Assembly (NCBI GenBank): GCA_021371795.1
Contig: JAJFVK010000008.1
Span: 1-64,000, forward strand
Length of the DNA stretch: 64,000 nucleotides
Source: Planctomycetaceae bacterium
GTDB taxonomy: Bacteria > Planctomycetota > Phycisphaerae > Sedimentisphaerales > UBA12454
Reading direction: 5' to 3'
A program made the translations under genes and the position numbers. Position 1 is the stretch's first letter. The number at the start of each line of letters is the position of its first letter. This document shows positions 17,143 to 26,180 of this stretch, one piece after another. Under the pieces are notes generated by a model. It was not told where the DNA came from. It searched no databases and saw nothing but the letters and a program-made list of their open reading frames with translations.

Positions 17143-19146
17143 ATGAATATGCATTTGGTTGATTGGATTATTGTTGGATTTTTTGTTTCGGCGCTCTTTA
17201 GCGTAGCGGTATTTACCAAGCAATATACCAAAAGTGTTGCGGATTTTCTCGCGGCCAATAGATGTGCCGGCCGTTATCTGCTAAGTATTTCCCAGGGCGT
17301 ATCAAGTGTTGGCGCGATATCATTTGTTGCGCTGTTTACGATGTATTATAAGGCCGGTTTTACTCCTAACTGGTGGATGATGATGACCTGGCCTGTAAGT
17401 CTTTTTGTTATGTTATCCGGCTGGATTGCTTATCGATATCGTGAAACTCGTGCAATGACTATGGCACAGTTGTTTGAGATGCGATACAGCAGACGATTTC
17501 GTATTTTTTGCGGCATTTTAGCATGGTTATCCGGCATAATAAATATGGGTGTTTTTCCGGCGGTAACAGCCCGTTTTTTTTTATATTTTTGTGGCTTGCC
17601 CAATACAATAAGTATTTTTGGGCTGGGCATATCAACCTTTGTTTTAATTATGATTCTGGAGTTGTTGACGGCTCTTCTTTTTACGTTCCTCGGAGGAATG
17701 GTTGTTGTTGTGATAACTGACTTTTTGCAGGGTATTTTCTGCAATATTGCTTTTCTTGTGATACTTGTTGTACTGTACTTCAGCTTTGACTGGTCACAGA
17801 TTATAACCACTGTTAAAACCGCACCGGCAGATGCTTCTATGTTGAACCCATTCCATACAAAGAATGCAGAAGGATTTAATCTCGCTTATTTTATGATGAA
17901 CCTCTTTACAGTAATCTATGGAATAAGGGCATGGCAGGGCGCACAGGGGTATAATGCTGCCGCCAAGAATGCGCATGAAGCGAAAATGGCTGGTATTATT
18001 AGTACATGGCGAGGTCTGGTTCAAACAACACTGATTATGATGCTGCCGATTTGTGCTTTCACATTTATGCACCACAGTGACTTTGCTGTCAAAGCTGCGG
18101 CAGTTCAGGAAGCTGTCAATAAAATACCCTCTAAGGAAATACAGGACCAGATGCTTGTACCTTTGGCTTTGGTGGAGATTTTGCCTGTTGGGATTATGGG
18201 GCTGTTTGTTTCCATAATGCTTGCTGCCGCGATAGCCACAGACGATACATACCTGCATTCCTGGGGATCTATATTTGTTCAGGATGTCATATTGCCGTTT
18301 CGTAAGAAAGCATTGTCCCCCCGACAGCATATACGTTTATTGAGGCTTTCAATTGTAGGTGTTACGGTTTTTATATTTTTTTTCAGCCTGCTTTTCAGAC
18401 AAAATGACTACATTCTTATGTATTTTACTTTGACTGGAGCAATATATATCGGCGGAGCCGGTGCGGTTATTGTGGGAGGGCTTTATTGGAAAAGAGGCTC
18501 AACTAATGGCGCATGGCTTGCAATGATAATTGGTGGTGGAATAGCATTGTCTGGCTTAGTGCTGCAGGCTGTTTGGCCTTCGTTGACGCCGCAACTTTTA
18601 AAATGGTTCCCGGATAGCCATTTCATAAGCGATAATATTGAGAAATTTCCTTATAATGGTATGCAGATTAACTTTTTAGCAATAATTTGTGCTGTTACCG
18701 GATATGTTAGCGGTTCTTTGTGGGATTGGCTGGTATTGAAAAAGCCTGAATTCAATTTGGAACGTATGCTGAATCGCGGTAAATACGCAATACAAGGCGA
18801 GCATAAAGGTGGTGTAACTCTGCCGGTAACAGGCTGGCGTACCTTGTTGCCTGACAGGGAATTTACCAGAAAAGACAGGTTCATTCATGCTTGTTTTGTA
18901 ACGTGGATACTTAGCTGGTTCGTATTTTTTGTTGTAGTTACATCGTACCATCTCATTAAAGGTACAACGGATGGCTGGTGGGTTAATTTCTGGTTGTTCT
19001 ATGTGGTTTTTATTGCGGTGTTAGGCGTAATTACCGTAGTTTGGTTTCTTATTGGCGGTATTGGCGATTTGCGATATATGCTTAAGTCATTGCGTACAGT
19101 CATAGCCAATAGTAAAGATGATGGAAGGGTCATTAAAGATGAATAG
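17143..19146 (+). CDS. Sodium:solute symporter (SSS family)
   Basis: 667 residues with about 13-14 hydrophobic helices, in the inner membrane. SSS-family features include the N-terminal helix followed by S-V-A-D-F-L-A-A-N-R and the ISQGVSSVGAISFVA segment. It is likely to take up sugars or other degradation products released by the nearby enzymes. AAAGG about 7 nt upstream supports the start. The last codons overlap the start of the phosphodiester-glycosidase gene (ATG 19139), suggesting coupled translation. The final 36 or so codons are also present as a relic at 20712-20818, showing this 3' end was part of a tandem duplication. Confidence 0.9.
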   Translation: MNMHLVDWIIVGFFVSALFSVAVFTKQYTKSVADFLAANRCAGRYLLSISQGVSSVGAISFVALFTMYYKAGFTPNWWMMMTWPVSLFVMLSGWIAYRYRETRAMTMAQLFEMRYSRRFRIFCGILAWLSGIINMGVFPAVTARFFLYFCGLPNTISIFGLGISTFVLIMILELLTALLFTFLGGMVVVVITDFLQGIFCNIAFLVILVVLYFSFDWSQIITTVKTAPADASMLNPFHTKNAEGFNLAYFMMNLFTVIYGIRAWQGAQGYNAAAKNAHEAKMAGIISTWRGLVQTTLIMMLPICAFTFMHHSDFAVKAAAVQEAVNKIPSKEIQDQMLVPLALVEILPVGIMGLFVSIMLAAAIATDDTYLHSWGSIFVQDVILPFRKKALSPRQHIRLLRLSIVGVTVFIFFFSLLFRQNDYILMYFTLTGAIYIGGAGAVIVGGLYWKRGSTNGAWLAMIIGGGIALSGLVLQAVWPSLTPQLLKWFPDSHFISDNIEKFPYNGMQINFLAIICAVTGYVSGSLWDWLVLKKPEFNLERMLNRGKYAIQGEHKGGVTLPVTGWRTLLPDREFTRKDRFIHACFVTWILSWFVFFVVVTSYHLIKGTTDGWWVNFWLFYVVFIAVLGVITVVWFLIGGIGDLRYMLKSLRTVIANSKDDGRVIKDE

Positions 19147-20608
19147 AAAGCCAGTTTTAAAACACATTATTGTTTTTGTTCTTTTGAGTTATATGGCAGG
19201 CCGGACGTACGCTGCGGATGAGATATGTCATCCTTTTAAAGGAGTAACATACATTCATCAGACGAGGTCATTACCGCGTTTGCTTTCTATGCATATCCTC
19301 ATTATAAATTTACAGGAACAGGGAATCAGCTTTTATGTGACACCTCCTAAAGGTTCAGTCGCCCGTGAAACAAATGCCCAGACTACCAGCAGTTTTTTAA
19401 GAAGCTGCAATGCGCAAATGGCTGTCAATGGAGATTTCTTTGATCATGACCCGGCAGTAGAGCAATATGTAACCGCAAGTGTGATTGGCTTTGCCGCTTC
19501 GAAGGGCAATATATATTCCGGATTTAGTCACGATGGATGGTCGGTAGAGGCGATGAATATTTCGAAGGATAATGATGTAAATCTTATTGTGCCTCTTTAT
19601 AGCGGCAGTATTTATGCCTATTCACCTGCGAATGTTTCAATTTACAATGCTATTGGCGGCGTACCGATAATGCTTCGCAATGGCCGGAAAGTAGAGACTA
19701 ATGATACGATAGCTACTGCATTGCATCCAAGAACTGCAATAGGTGTTACCAATGACAATAAATTAATTTTAATTGTTGTTGATGGAAGGCAAAGTTTTAG
19801 TCTTGGTATGACTACTCCTGAAGTAGCTGATGTCTTATTGGAGTTTGGCGTTGTTGATGCGATAAATTTGGATGGCGGCGGCTCATCTACTATGGTTCTG
19901 GCAGACCCTAATGTTAGAATTGTTAATAGCCCGTCAGATACGGAAGGAGAACGCAAAGTCGCAAATCATCTTGCGGTATTTGCGAATGTTCTGCCTTCAA
20001 AGCCGTCAGTCTTTCTTTATAGTAATTTTGATAACAGCGAGGAAGACGCCTTTAGTTATTTGCCTGCATACGGTGGAAGTACCCAGGGGGTCCTTAGTAC
20101 TTCTACGGCAGACCCTGTAAATATAGGTGGTGATGGGTGGTGTGAAAAGATTGTCATTAAGGATGACCCGTCTGTTTCTACTGTATCTGAATATCCTGAA
20201 GGTGGATGGTTTGTCAGATTTGTTTCCGGTTCTTCGGCAAGTCCGTCTCAAAATGTTGCCAGAACTACGACGGGATATGTTGGTTTCTGGGCAAAGACCA
20301 TTAATGCCGGCATGAAAGTATCATTGGCAATTGACAACGCAGGACAGACCGAGAGAGGTCTCCGTAAGGATTTGGTGAGTGATGGTAATTGGCGATATTA
20401 CGAGTGGAATCTTAGCGATAATAATGAGTGGCAAGGATGGTCTAATGGTAATGGCCAAATTGTGTCTGGTGAATTTACCATTGACTCAATTCAGATTTTT
20501 GGTAATAATTCTGACGGCACAATATACATTGACAATGTTATGCATAATCCTAATGGCAGAATTGGGGATGAGCTTAAAATTCCGGTTTCTGTTGCTCCGC
20601 AGAGATAA
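19139..20608 (+). CDS. Phosphodiester glycosidase (NAGPA) family protein, copy 1, C-terminally truncated
   Basis: 489 residues. Signal peptide at about 1-27 (ends Y-A-A-D-E), then a NAGPA/phosphodiester-glycosidase domain with ALHPRTAIGV, VVDGRQ, GMTTPEVADVL, NLDGGGSSTMVL (about 90-285), then a beta-sandwich domain (about 290-475). Copy 2 (20811) continues into Fn3-like and dockerin domains; this one does not, because one C is missing after base 20600 (CCGCAGAG versus CCGCCAGAG), which shifts the frame into TAA at 20606. The protein is thus probably secreted but lacks the dockerin. GGAAGGG at 19123-19129 fits the ATG at 19139. Family activity: removal of GlcNAc or related sugars from phosphodiesters. 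Confidence 0.82.
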   Translation: MNRKPVLKHIIVFVLLSYMAGRTYAADEICHPFKGVTYIHQTRSLPRLLSMHILIINLQEQGISFYVTPPKGSVARETNAQTTSSFLRSCNAQMAVNGDFFDHDPAVEQYVTASVIGFAASKGNIYSGFSHDGWSVEAMNISKDNDVNLIVPLYSGSIYAYSPANVSIYNAIGGVPIMLRNGRKVETNDTIATALHPRTAIGVTNDNKLILIVVDGRQSFSLGMTTPEVADVLLEFGVVDAINLDGGGSSTMVLADPNVRIVNSPSDTEGERKVANHLAVFANVLPSKPSVFLYSNFDNSEEDAFSYLPAYGGSTQGVLSTSTADPVNIGGDGWCEKIVIKDDPSVSTVSEYPEGGWFVRFVSGSSASPSQNVARTTTGYVGFWAKTINAGMKVSLAIDNAGQTERGLRKDLVSDGNWRYYEWNLSDNNEWQGWSNGNGQIVSGEFTIDSIQIFGNNSDGTIYIDNVMHNPNGRIGDELKIPVSVAPQR

Positions 20609-20810
20609 AAATATTATCTGCCGTAAATATTGCAGCCGCATCTGCAACTTTGAATGCTGAAATAGTCGGCACGGGTAATGATGGAAAGCAGAATTTGCGT
20701 AATTACAACAATTTGGTTTGTTATAGGTGGTATAGACGATTTGCGTTATATGTTTAAGTCATTGCGTACAGCCATAGCCAATAATAAAGATGATGGAAGA
20801 GTCATTAAAG
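20609..20810 (+). pseudogene. Tandem-duplication scar: relics of Fn3, dockerin and symporter end
   Basis: Three joined relics. 20609-20676 matches the Fn3-encoding DNA of copy 2 (about 22283-22352). 20677-20706 matches its dockerin DNA (22575-22604), so about 220 bp has been deleted between them. 20712-20818 matches the symporter 3' end (19040-19146), still readable as I-G-G-I-D-D-L-R-Y-M-F-K down to the stop. The order proves a head-to-tail duplication of a unit running from the symporter tail to the dockerin end, followed by decay of the first copy's tail. Confidence 0.88.
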
Positions 20811-22739
20811 ATGAATAGAAAGCCAATTTTAAAACACATTATTGTTTTTATTCTTTTGAGTTATATGGCAGGCCGGACGTACGCTGCGGATGAGATAGGG
20901 CATCCTTTTGAAGGGGTAACGTATATTCATCGAACCAGAACCGTACCGCGTTTGCTTTCTATGCATATCCTCATTATAGATTTGCAGGAACAGGGAATCA
21001 GTTTTCGTGCAACACCATCTAACGGTCCTTCTTTGCCGGGAGAGACGAATTGTCAGACGACCAGCGGTTTTTTGGAAAGTTGCAATGCGCAAATGGCAAT
21101 TAATGCCAACTTTTTTTATTATGCCCCCGCTGACCAATGGGCGACCACTGATGTTCTTGGATACGCCGCTTCAAATGGTACGGTTTATTCCATATTCAGT
21201 ACCGGTTGGGAGCAGGCAATAAATATTTCCCAGGATAACATAGCCAGCTTTATAGAACCTCTTTATCCTGGTGGTACTGGTAGTGGCTTATTTCATAAGC
21301 CCACAAATGTTTCAATATATAATGCTGTTGGGGGAATGCCGACAATACTTCGCAATTCTCAAATATTTCAAAGCAGCGATTCAATTGCTACTGCACTGCA
21401 TCCGAGAACAGCGATTGGTATTACCAATGAGGGTAAATTAGTTCTATTTGTTGTAGATGGCAGACAGAGCGGTCTTAGCCTTGGTATGACGACTATGGAG
21501 GTAGGGGAAGTATTGCTGGGGTTTGGTGTTGTCGATGCTGTAAATCTCGATGGCGGCGGTTCATCTACGATGGTTCTGGCTGACCCGGAGGTTAGGATTG
21601 TTAATAGTCCGTCAGATGGTACAGAACGCATAGTAGGCAACCATCTTGCGGTATTTGCAGACATTGCGCCTTCAAAGCCATCTGTTTTTGTTTACAATGA
21701 TTTCGAAAATGGCGAAGAAAATACTTTTAGTTATTCCCCCACGCATAGCGGAAGTACGCAAGGTATCCTTGGTACTTCTACTGCTGATTCTGTTGATATT
21801 GGCAGTAATCAATGGTGTGAAAGGATAGTTATTTATGATGATCCATCTGTTTCTACAGTTTCTGAATATCCGCAGGGAGGGTGGTTTGTCAGGTTTGTTT
21901 CGGGTTCTTCAGCAAGTCCGGAACAGAATACTGCCAGAGTTGCGACTGGATACGTTGGTTTCTGGGCAAAAACTACTAATACGGGAATGAAGATATCTCT
22001 TGCGATTGATAACGCCGGCCAAACTGAAAGAGGGAATCTTCTTGACTTGGTTAATGACGGGAACTGGCGGTATTATGAGTGGAATCTTGACGATAACAGC
22101 CAATGGCAAGGATGGTCTAATGGTGATGGGCAGATTTCACCAGGTGAATTTACTATCGATTCAATCCAAATTTTTGGCAGTAACTCTAATGGCACAATAT
22201 ACATTGACAATGTTATGTATAATCCTAATGGCAAAATTGGGGATGAGATTCAAATTCCGGTTTCTGTCGCTCCGCCAGAGATAAGAACATTGCCCGCCGC
22301 CAATATTACAGCCGCATCTGCGACGTTGAATGCTGAAATAATCGGTACGGGCGGGGGTTCGGTGCAGAGCAGGGTATTCACATGGGGACTGACCGAGCAA
22401 TGTAATAATACCGGCATTACAAATGTTACAGTTAGCGATAATCATTTTTTTTATACTTTGTCAAATTTGCAACCAGCTACAGATTACTTTTTTGAAGGCT
22501 GGTTTAAAGTTGGTGGTAGTTGGAGACGTGGTGGGGTTTTGCAATTCAGAACTAATTTTTTGGGAGATATAAATAATGATGGAAAGCAGAATTTGTGTGA
22601 TTATGCAATTTTAAGTCAAAACTGGTTGGATATATGCACGACTCCGCTGTGGTGTAATGGCAGCGACCTGAACTGCGATGGACAGGTAAATATTAAGGAT
22701 TTATATGAATTAGTGAATGTATGGTTGTTAGAGCAGTAG
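20811..22739 (+). CDS. Phosphodiester glycosidase (NAGPA) family protein with Fn3 and dockerin, copy 2
   Basis: 642 residues: signal peptide (about 1-27), NAGPA domain with HPRTAIGI, VVDGRQS, NLDGGGSSTMVL (about 95-295), beta-sandwich domain (about 300-485), Fn3-like domain (about 487-590) and C-terminal dockerin pair (G-D-I-N-N-D ... L-S-Q-N-W-L and S-D-L-N-C-D ... N-V-W-L). It is closely similar in DNA and protein to copy 1 (19139-20608), so the duplication is recent. The start at ATG 20811 is aligned with copy 1; an in-frame ATG at 20790 lies within the symporter relic. This copy keeps the full domain set and is probably the ancestral form. Confidence 0.85.
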   Translation: MNRKPILKHIIVFILLSYMAGRTYAADEIGHPFEGVTYIHRTRTVPRLLSMHILIIDLQEQGISFRATPSNGPSLPGETNCQTTSGFLESCNAQMAINANFFYYAPADQWATTDVLGYAASNGTVYSIFSTGWEQAINISQDNIASFIEPLYPGGTGSGLFHKPTNVSIYNAVGGMPTILRNSQIFQSSDSIATALHPRTAIGITNEGKLVLFVVDGRQSGLSLGMTTMEVGEVLLGFGVVDAVNLDGGGSSTMVLADPEVRIVNSPSDGTERIVGNHLAVFADIAPSKPSVFVYNDFENGEENTFSYSPTHSGSTQGILGTSTADSVDIGSNQWCERIVIYDDPSVSTVSEYPQGGWFVRFVSGSSASPEQNTARVATGYVGFWAKTTNTGMKISLAIDNAGQTERGNLLDLVNDGNWRYYEWNLDDNSQWQGWSNGDGQISPGEFTIDSIQIFGSNSNGTIYIDNVMYNPNGKIGDEIQIPVSVAPPEIRTLPAANITAASATLNAEIIGTGGGSVQSRVFTWGLTEQCNNTGITNVTVSDNHFFYTLSNLQPATDYFFEGWFKVGGSWRRGGVLQFRTNFLGDINNDGKQNLCDYAILSQNWLDICTTPLWCNGSDLNCDGQVNIKDLYELVNVWLLEQ

Positions 22740-22819
22740 GCTTTTAAACCCTTAAGGGATTAGCTGAACACGTGAAATTATGAAAATAAACAAGTTTTAA
22801 AGATTAGGAGCTGAAATAA

Positions 22820-23728
22820 ATGCAAATTACAGGTACATTTCTTGACGAGATAAGTCATGATATCCCATCTGCAAATTGGGGGCCGGAGCAGTGGGAAAAA
22901 GATTTTGATGCAATGAAACATATCGGTATTGACACTGTAATAGTAATTCGAGCCGGCTACAGGAATAAGGCAACCTTTAATTCCAAAGTAATTGCTAAAG
23001 AAACAAATGGCATTTTGCCTGTTCCGTTTGATTTGATTGATATATTTTTGGATCAGGCAGAACGCTGTGGCATGGATCTTTTCTTTGGTACTTATGACAG
23101 CGGTAATTACTGGATGAATGGTAATTATCAAAAGGAAATTGATATTAATAAAGCTTTTGCCGATGAAGTAATCGCAAAGTATGGCCATAGAAAAGCGTTA
23201 AAGGGCTGGTATCTTTGCCATGAAATTGATGCATATAATGAATCGGCGATTAATGTCTACAAGCAGTTGGCATACCATCTCAAACAATTAAAGAAGATGC
23301 CTACGCTAATTTCGCCTTATATTCACGGCAGTAAGCAGTTTTCAGATGATGCGGTTACGCTTGATGAACATGTTTGCGAGTGGGAGAACGTATTTCAAAT
23401 GCTGGATGGTTTGATAGATATAGTGGCTTTTCAGGATGGCAATGTTGATTTTAATGAGTTGCCGAGTTACATAGCAGAAAATCTTAGGCTTGCACAAAAA
23501 TATACTCTCGCCTGCTGGAGTAATATAGAGACTTTCAGCAGAGATATGCCGATAAAGTTCCCGCCCATAGGTTGGCCTGAACTTCTTTCAAAAATGTCAG
23601 CCGCTAACATACCTGGAATTGAAAAGCTCATTACTTTCGAGTTTTCGCACTTTATGAGTCCCAATTCTATTTATCGTTCTGCCGGCAATCTGTACGATAG
23701 ATATGTTAATTGGCTTATGCACGGTTGA
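22820..23728 (+). CDS. DUF4434 family glycoside-hydrolase-like protein
   Basis: 302 residues, no signal peptide. The N-terminal GTFLDEISHDIPSANWG, the IGIDTVIVIRAG strand and the ALKGWYLCHEID segment fit the DUF4434 TIM-barrel family found in sugar-utilisation loci. Acidic residues in HEID and ITFEFSHFM are candidate active-site positions. AGGAG lies about 9 nt upstream. It follows the phosphodiester-glycosidase copies in the same orientation and probably works on the released sugars in the cytoplasm. Confidence 0.72.
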   Translation: MQITGTFLDEISHDIPSANWGPEQWEKDFDAMKHIGIDTVIVIRAGYRNKATFNSKVIAKETNGILPVPFDLIDIFLDQAERCGMDLFFGTYDSGNYWMNGNYQKEIDINKAFADEVIAKYGHRKALKGWYLCHEIDAYNESAINVYKQLAYHLKQLKKMPTLISPYIHGSKQFSDDAVTLDEHVCEWENVFQMLDGLIDIVAFQDGNVDFNELPSYIAENLRLAQKYTLACWSNIETFSRDMPIKFPPIGWPELLSKMSAANIPGIEKLITFEFSHFMSPNSIYRSAGNLYDRYVNWLMHG

Positions 23729-23786
23729 GATGCATTAGGCTTGGATAGACAGACAATTTATTTGTGTTTTTAAAGGATAAATTCAA

Positions 23787-25187
23787 ATGAATAAAGACGC
23801 AGCAAAACTACTAACAGTTTTCCTTTTTTGTCTTGCGGTATCTTTTTGCAAAGCCGATGAATTGGCTCAAATCATCAGCCGGCAAAAACAAGAGAAAGTA
23901 ACAATCACAATTCTGGTCATAGATGCCGAAAGTGGGAAAATCCTGTATAGTAAAGATGCCGACAAACTTATGACTCCGGCCTCTAATATGAAAATTATCA
24001 CTTCATCAGCAGCAATACATTATCTTGGATTAGATTACAAATTCAAAACCAAAGTCGGTATTTCGGATGCGAACCTTATTGTCATAGGAGGAGGCGACCC
24101 GCTTTTGGGGGAGATGAAAGTTGATGGCGCAAATTCACATTGTCCCATGGAAATGTTCAGCCAAATAGCAGATATACTAAAACATAAAAAAATTAACAAT
24201 ATCAAAGATATCATCGTAGATGTTTCTTTTTTTGACCAGGTTATTATGCATCCTGCATGGCCGAAAGATGATTTCAACGAAACATATTCCCCGGAAATAA
24301 ACGCTCTGAATTTTTGCGAAAACTGTATCGGAATCTTTATAAGGCGTAACGACAACAATATTTCTCTTTCGGTTGAACCGGAAAATTCTCTCACTACTTT
24401 GATAAATCAGGTACAAATCATTGAAACAGGAGATAATGATGTAAAAGCTGTCAGAACAGAAATTCCCAATAAATTGATAATTGAGGGGAAAATCTGCAAG
24501 CCTGCTGATTTTATTATGACCACCATTCAAAATCCTGCGGCTCTCTTTGCAGATGTACTTAAAAATCATCTCTCAAAAGAAGGCATTTCCGTCAACGGCA
24601 AAATTATCATCAAAGAAACGCCTGACAAAATCCCAAATGTAAAAATGGTAAAGGTTTTTAAAACGCCATTTAAATCAGCTTTACACAGATGCAACAAGTA
24701 CAGTATTAATCTTACGGCGGAATGCTTTGTCAAGACTATATCAGCGGAGAATGCTGTCGACAGAAGCGGGGGCAACTGGCCGCACGGACTTATGCTTGTG
24801 TCTGAATATCTGCGATCCATAAACATTGACAAAACACAATACATACTCGAAGACGGAAGCGGACTTAGCAGAAAAAATAAACTTTCCGCCGCCGCACTTG
24901 TTGCTGTATTACGAACAATGTATAAAAGCCGGAACAGAAACGCTTTTTTCGATTCTCTGTCCACAAGCGGTGTTGACGGAACAATCGCCAAACGCTTTGT
25001 ACAGCCGCCATATAAGAATAATATTATTGGCAAAACAGGTTATCTTACAGGCATTATTTCGCTTTGCGGCTTATGCAAAGAAGAGCAGGGAGATATAATT
25101 TTTTGCATCCTGACAGAAAACGCCAATGAATTTACGTACCAATACATTGACGAACTTACGGAAGCAATTTATGACAGAAAATTTTAA
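23787..25187 (+). CDS. dacB: D-alanyl-D-alanine carboxypeptidase/endopeptidase, PBP4 (S13) family
   Basis: 466 residues. Signal peptide at about 1-22. Penicillin-binding-protein motifs: S-x-x-K as S66-N-M-K69, the SGLSRKN segment (about 360), and K416-T-G. It trims or cleaves peptidoglycan cross-links in the periplasm. AAGGA lies about 9 nt upstream of the ATG. Its length fits PBP4 homologues. It is a cell-wall gene set between sugar-utilisation genes; no functional link to them is visible. Confidence 0.88.
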   Translation: MNKDAAKLLTVFLFCLAVSFCKADELAQIISRQKQEKVTITILVIDAESGKILYSKDADKLMTPASNMKIITSSAAIHYLGLDYKFKTKVGISDANLIVIGGGDPLLGEMKVDGANSHCPMEMFSQIADILKHKKINNIKDIIVDVSFFDQVIMHPAWPKDDFNETYSPEINALNFCENCIGIFIRRNDNNISLSVEPENSLTTLINQVQIIETGDNDVKAVRTEIPNKLIIEGKICKPADFIMTTIQNPAALFADVLKNHLSKEGISVNGKIIIKETPDKIPNVKMVKVFKTPFKSALHRCNKYSINLTAECFVKTISAENAVDRSGGNWPHGLMLVSEYLRSINIDKTQYILEDGSGLSRKNKLSAAALVAVLRTMYKSRNRNAFFDSLSTSGVDGTIAKRFVQPPYKNNIIGKTGYLTGIISLCGLCKEEQGDIIFCILTENANEFTYQYIDELTEAIYDRKF

Positions 25188-25213
25188 GACTCTTGATGCG
25201 GCTGCATGATGTG

Positions 25214-26059
25214 TTAGTTTTTAAGTTTTTTCTTCCGTGCGCATGATTCAGCGAATTGGGTTGGAGATGTGCCTGTTTTTTTATGAAAAATCCGACTAAA
25301 GTAGTGTATTGATTCAAATCCTGTTTTGTATGCAGTTTCGCCTACTGAAGTATTTTGTGCTAAAAGCAATTTTGCGTTATTTAGCTGTTGATTGATTTTG
25401 TATGATATTGGCGAGCAATTAAAGTATTTTTTAAATATCGCCATCAAATAACTGCTGCTTATATCTACCTGTTCGGCAATTTTATCAATGGTTAGCTTTT
25501 CGGCGAAATGTTGTTCAATGAAATCACGAGCCTGCAGTGTTTTAGCATAAGCAGCAGTGTTGTTGTGGGCAGGGTTGTACCTTATATGATTGAATATAAT
25601 CTCTATGATATTGAGCATAGTATATTTAAGTCTAAGGGGTGCATCTTCAAGGCTTATTGAGGATATTTCAAACAAATTTTCAAAAAGTTGGGGCAAAGAT
25701 TGATTTTTAATATTGATTTTCTGGGGACAGGATTGTGTAAAAAGTTTTTCTGCAATTTTATCGGCTCTTTCAAAAATATAGCAATGCACAAAATATTCGC
25801 GATACGGAATTTCAGCATCGGAAGATTCTGATTTAAGGATTTGGCCTGGTCTGATAATAATTATGTCGCCTGGGAAGTGTTGCAGGTTATTATCATCAAT
25901 TTTGATTTTACCTTTACCGTCTAATACATAGATTATGTCAAAATAATCGCAACTTTCCCTGGTGTAAGTCGCTTCATAGCAGGGGTTGGCAAAATCTATT
26001 CCCACAGTTTTAACTTGGGGATTAACGGCTTTATAAAATTCTTTACTCCAAAGTTCCAT
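25214..26059 (-). CDS. AraC-family regulator with N-terminal cupin-like domain
   Basis: 281 residues. N-terminal sugar-sensing cupin-like half (about 1-140, with IIYVLDGKGKI and FPGDIIIIRPGQ) and C-terminal two-helix-turn-helix AraC domain (about 175-275, with EKLTIDKIAEQVDISSSYL and VGETAYKTGFESIHYFSRIF). The frame is open to 26146, but the 29 extra residues are hydrophobic and precede the natural start MELWSKEF at 26059. It is divergent from the operon beginning at 26181, and their promoters touch back to back. It is probably the activator of that operon. Confidence 0.86.
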   Translation of the reverse strand: MELWSKEFYKAVNPQVKTVGIDFANPCYEATYTRESCDYFDIIYVLDGKGKIKIDDNNLQHFPGDIIIIRPGQILKSESSDAEIPYREYFVHCYIFERADKIAEKLFTQSCPQKINIKNQSLPQLFENLFEISSISLEDAPLRLKYTMLNIIEIIFNHIRYNPAHNNTAAYAKTLQARDFIEQHFAEKLTIDKIAEQVDISSSYLMAIFKKYFNCSPISYKINQQLNNAKLLLAQNTSVGETAYKTGFESIHYFSRIFHKKTGTSPTQFAESCARKKKLKN

Positions 26060-26096
26060 AATTGACTCTAATAAAAAAAGTATTATTGTGCAAATG

Positions 26097-26124
26097 ATTG
26101 TAATATAAGCTAAAGACAAGTCAA
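26097..26124 (-). promoter_or_regulatory. Promoter of the araC-type gene
   Basis: On the minus strand: TTGACT (26124-26119), 16-bp spacer, TACAAT (26102-26097). Its -35 directly abuts the -35 of the plus-strand promoter. ATTGACT (26071-26077) and AGTCAAT (26119-26125) form a 7-bp inverted repeat that could hold regulator half-sites. Confidence 0.6.
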
Positions 26125-26142
26125 TAGTTTTATTGTTATAAT
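26113..26142 (+). promoter_or_regulatory. Promoter of the isomerase-aminotransferase operon
   Basis: AAGACA (26113-26118), 18-bp spacer and a perfect extended -10, TGTTATAAT (26134-26142). A weak -35 with a strong extended -10 suits an activator-dependent promoter. The transcript would begin just before 26151, and translation at 26181. Confidence 0.65.
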
Positions 26143-26180
26143 ACAAGAAAATGAATTATTCATATTATGAGGGTTTTGCT

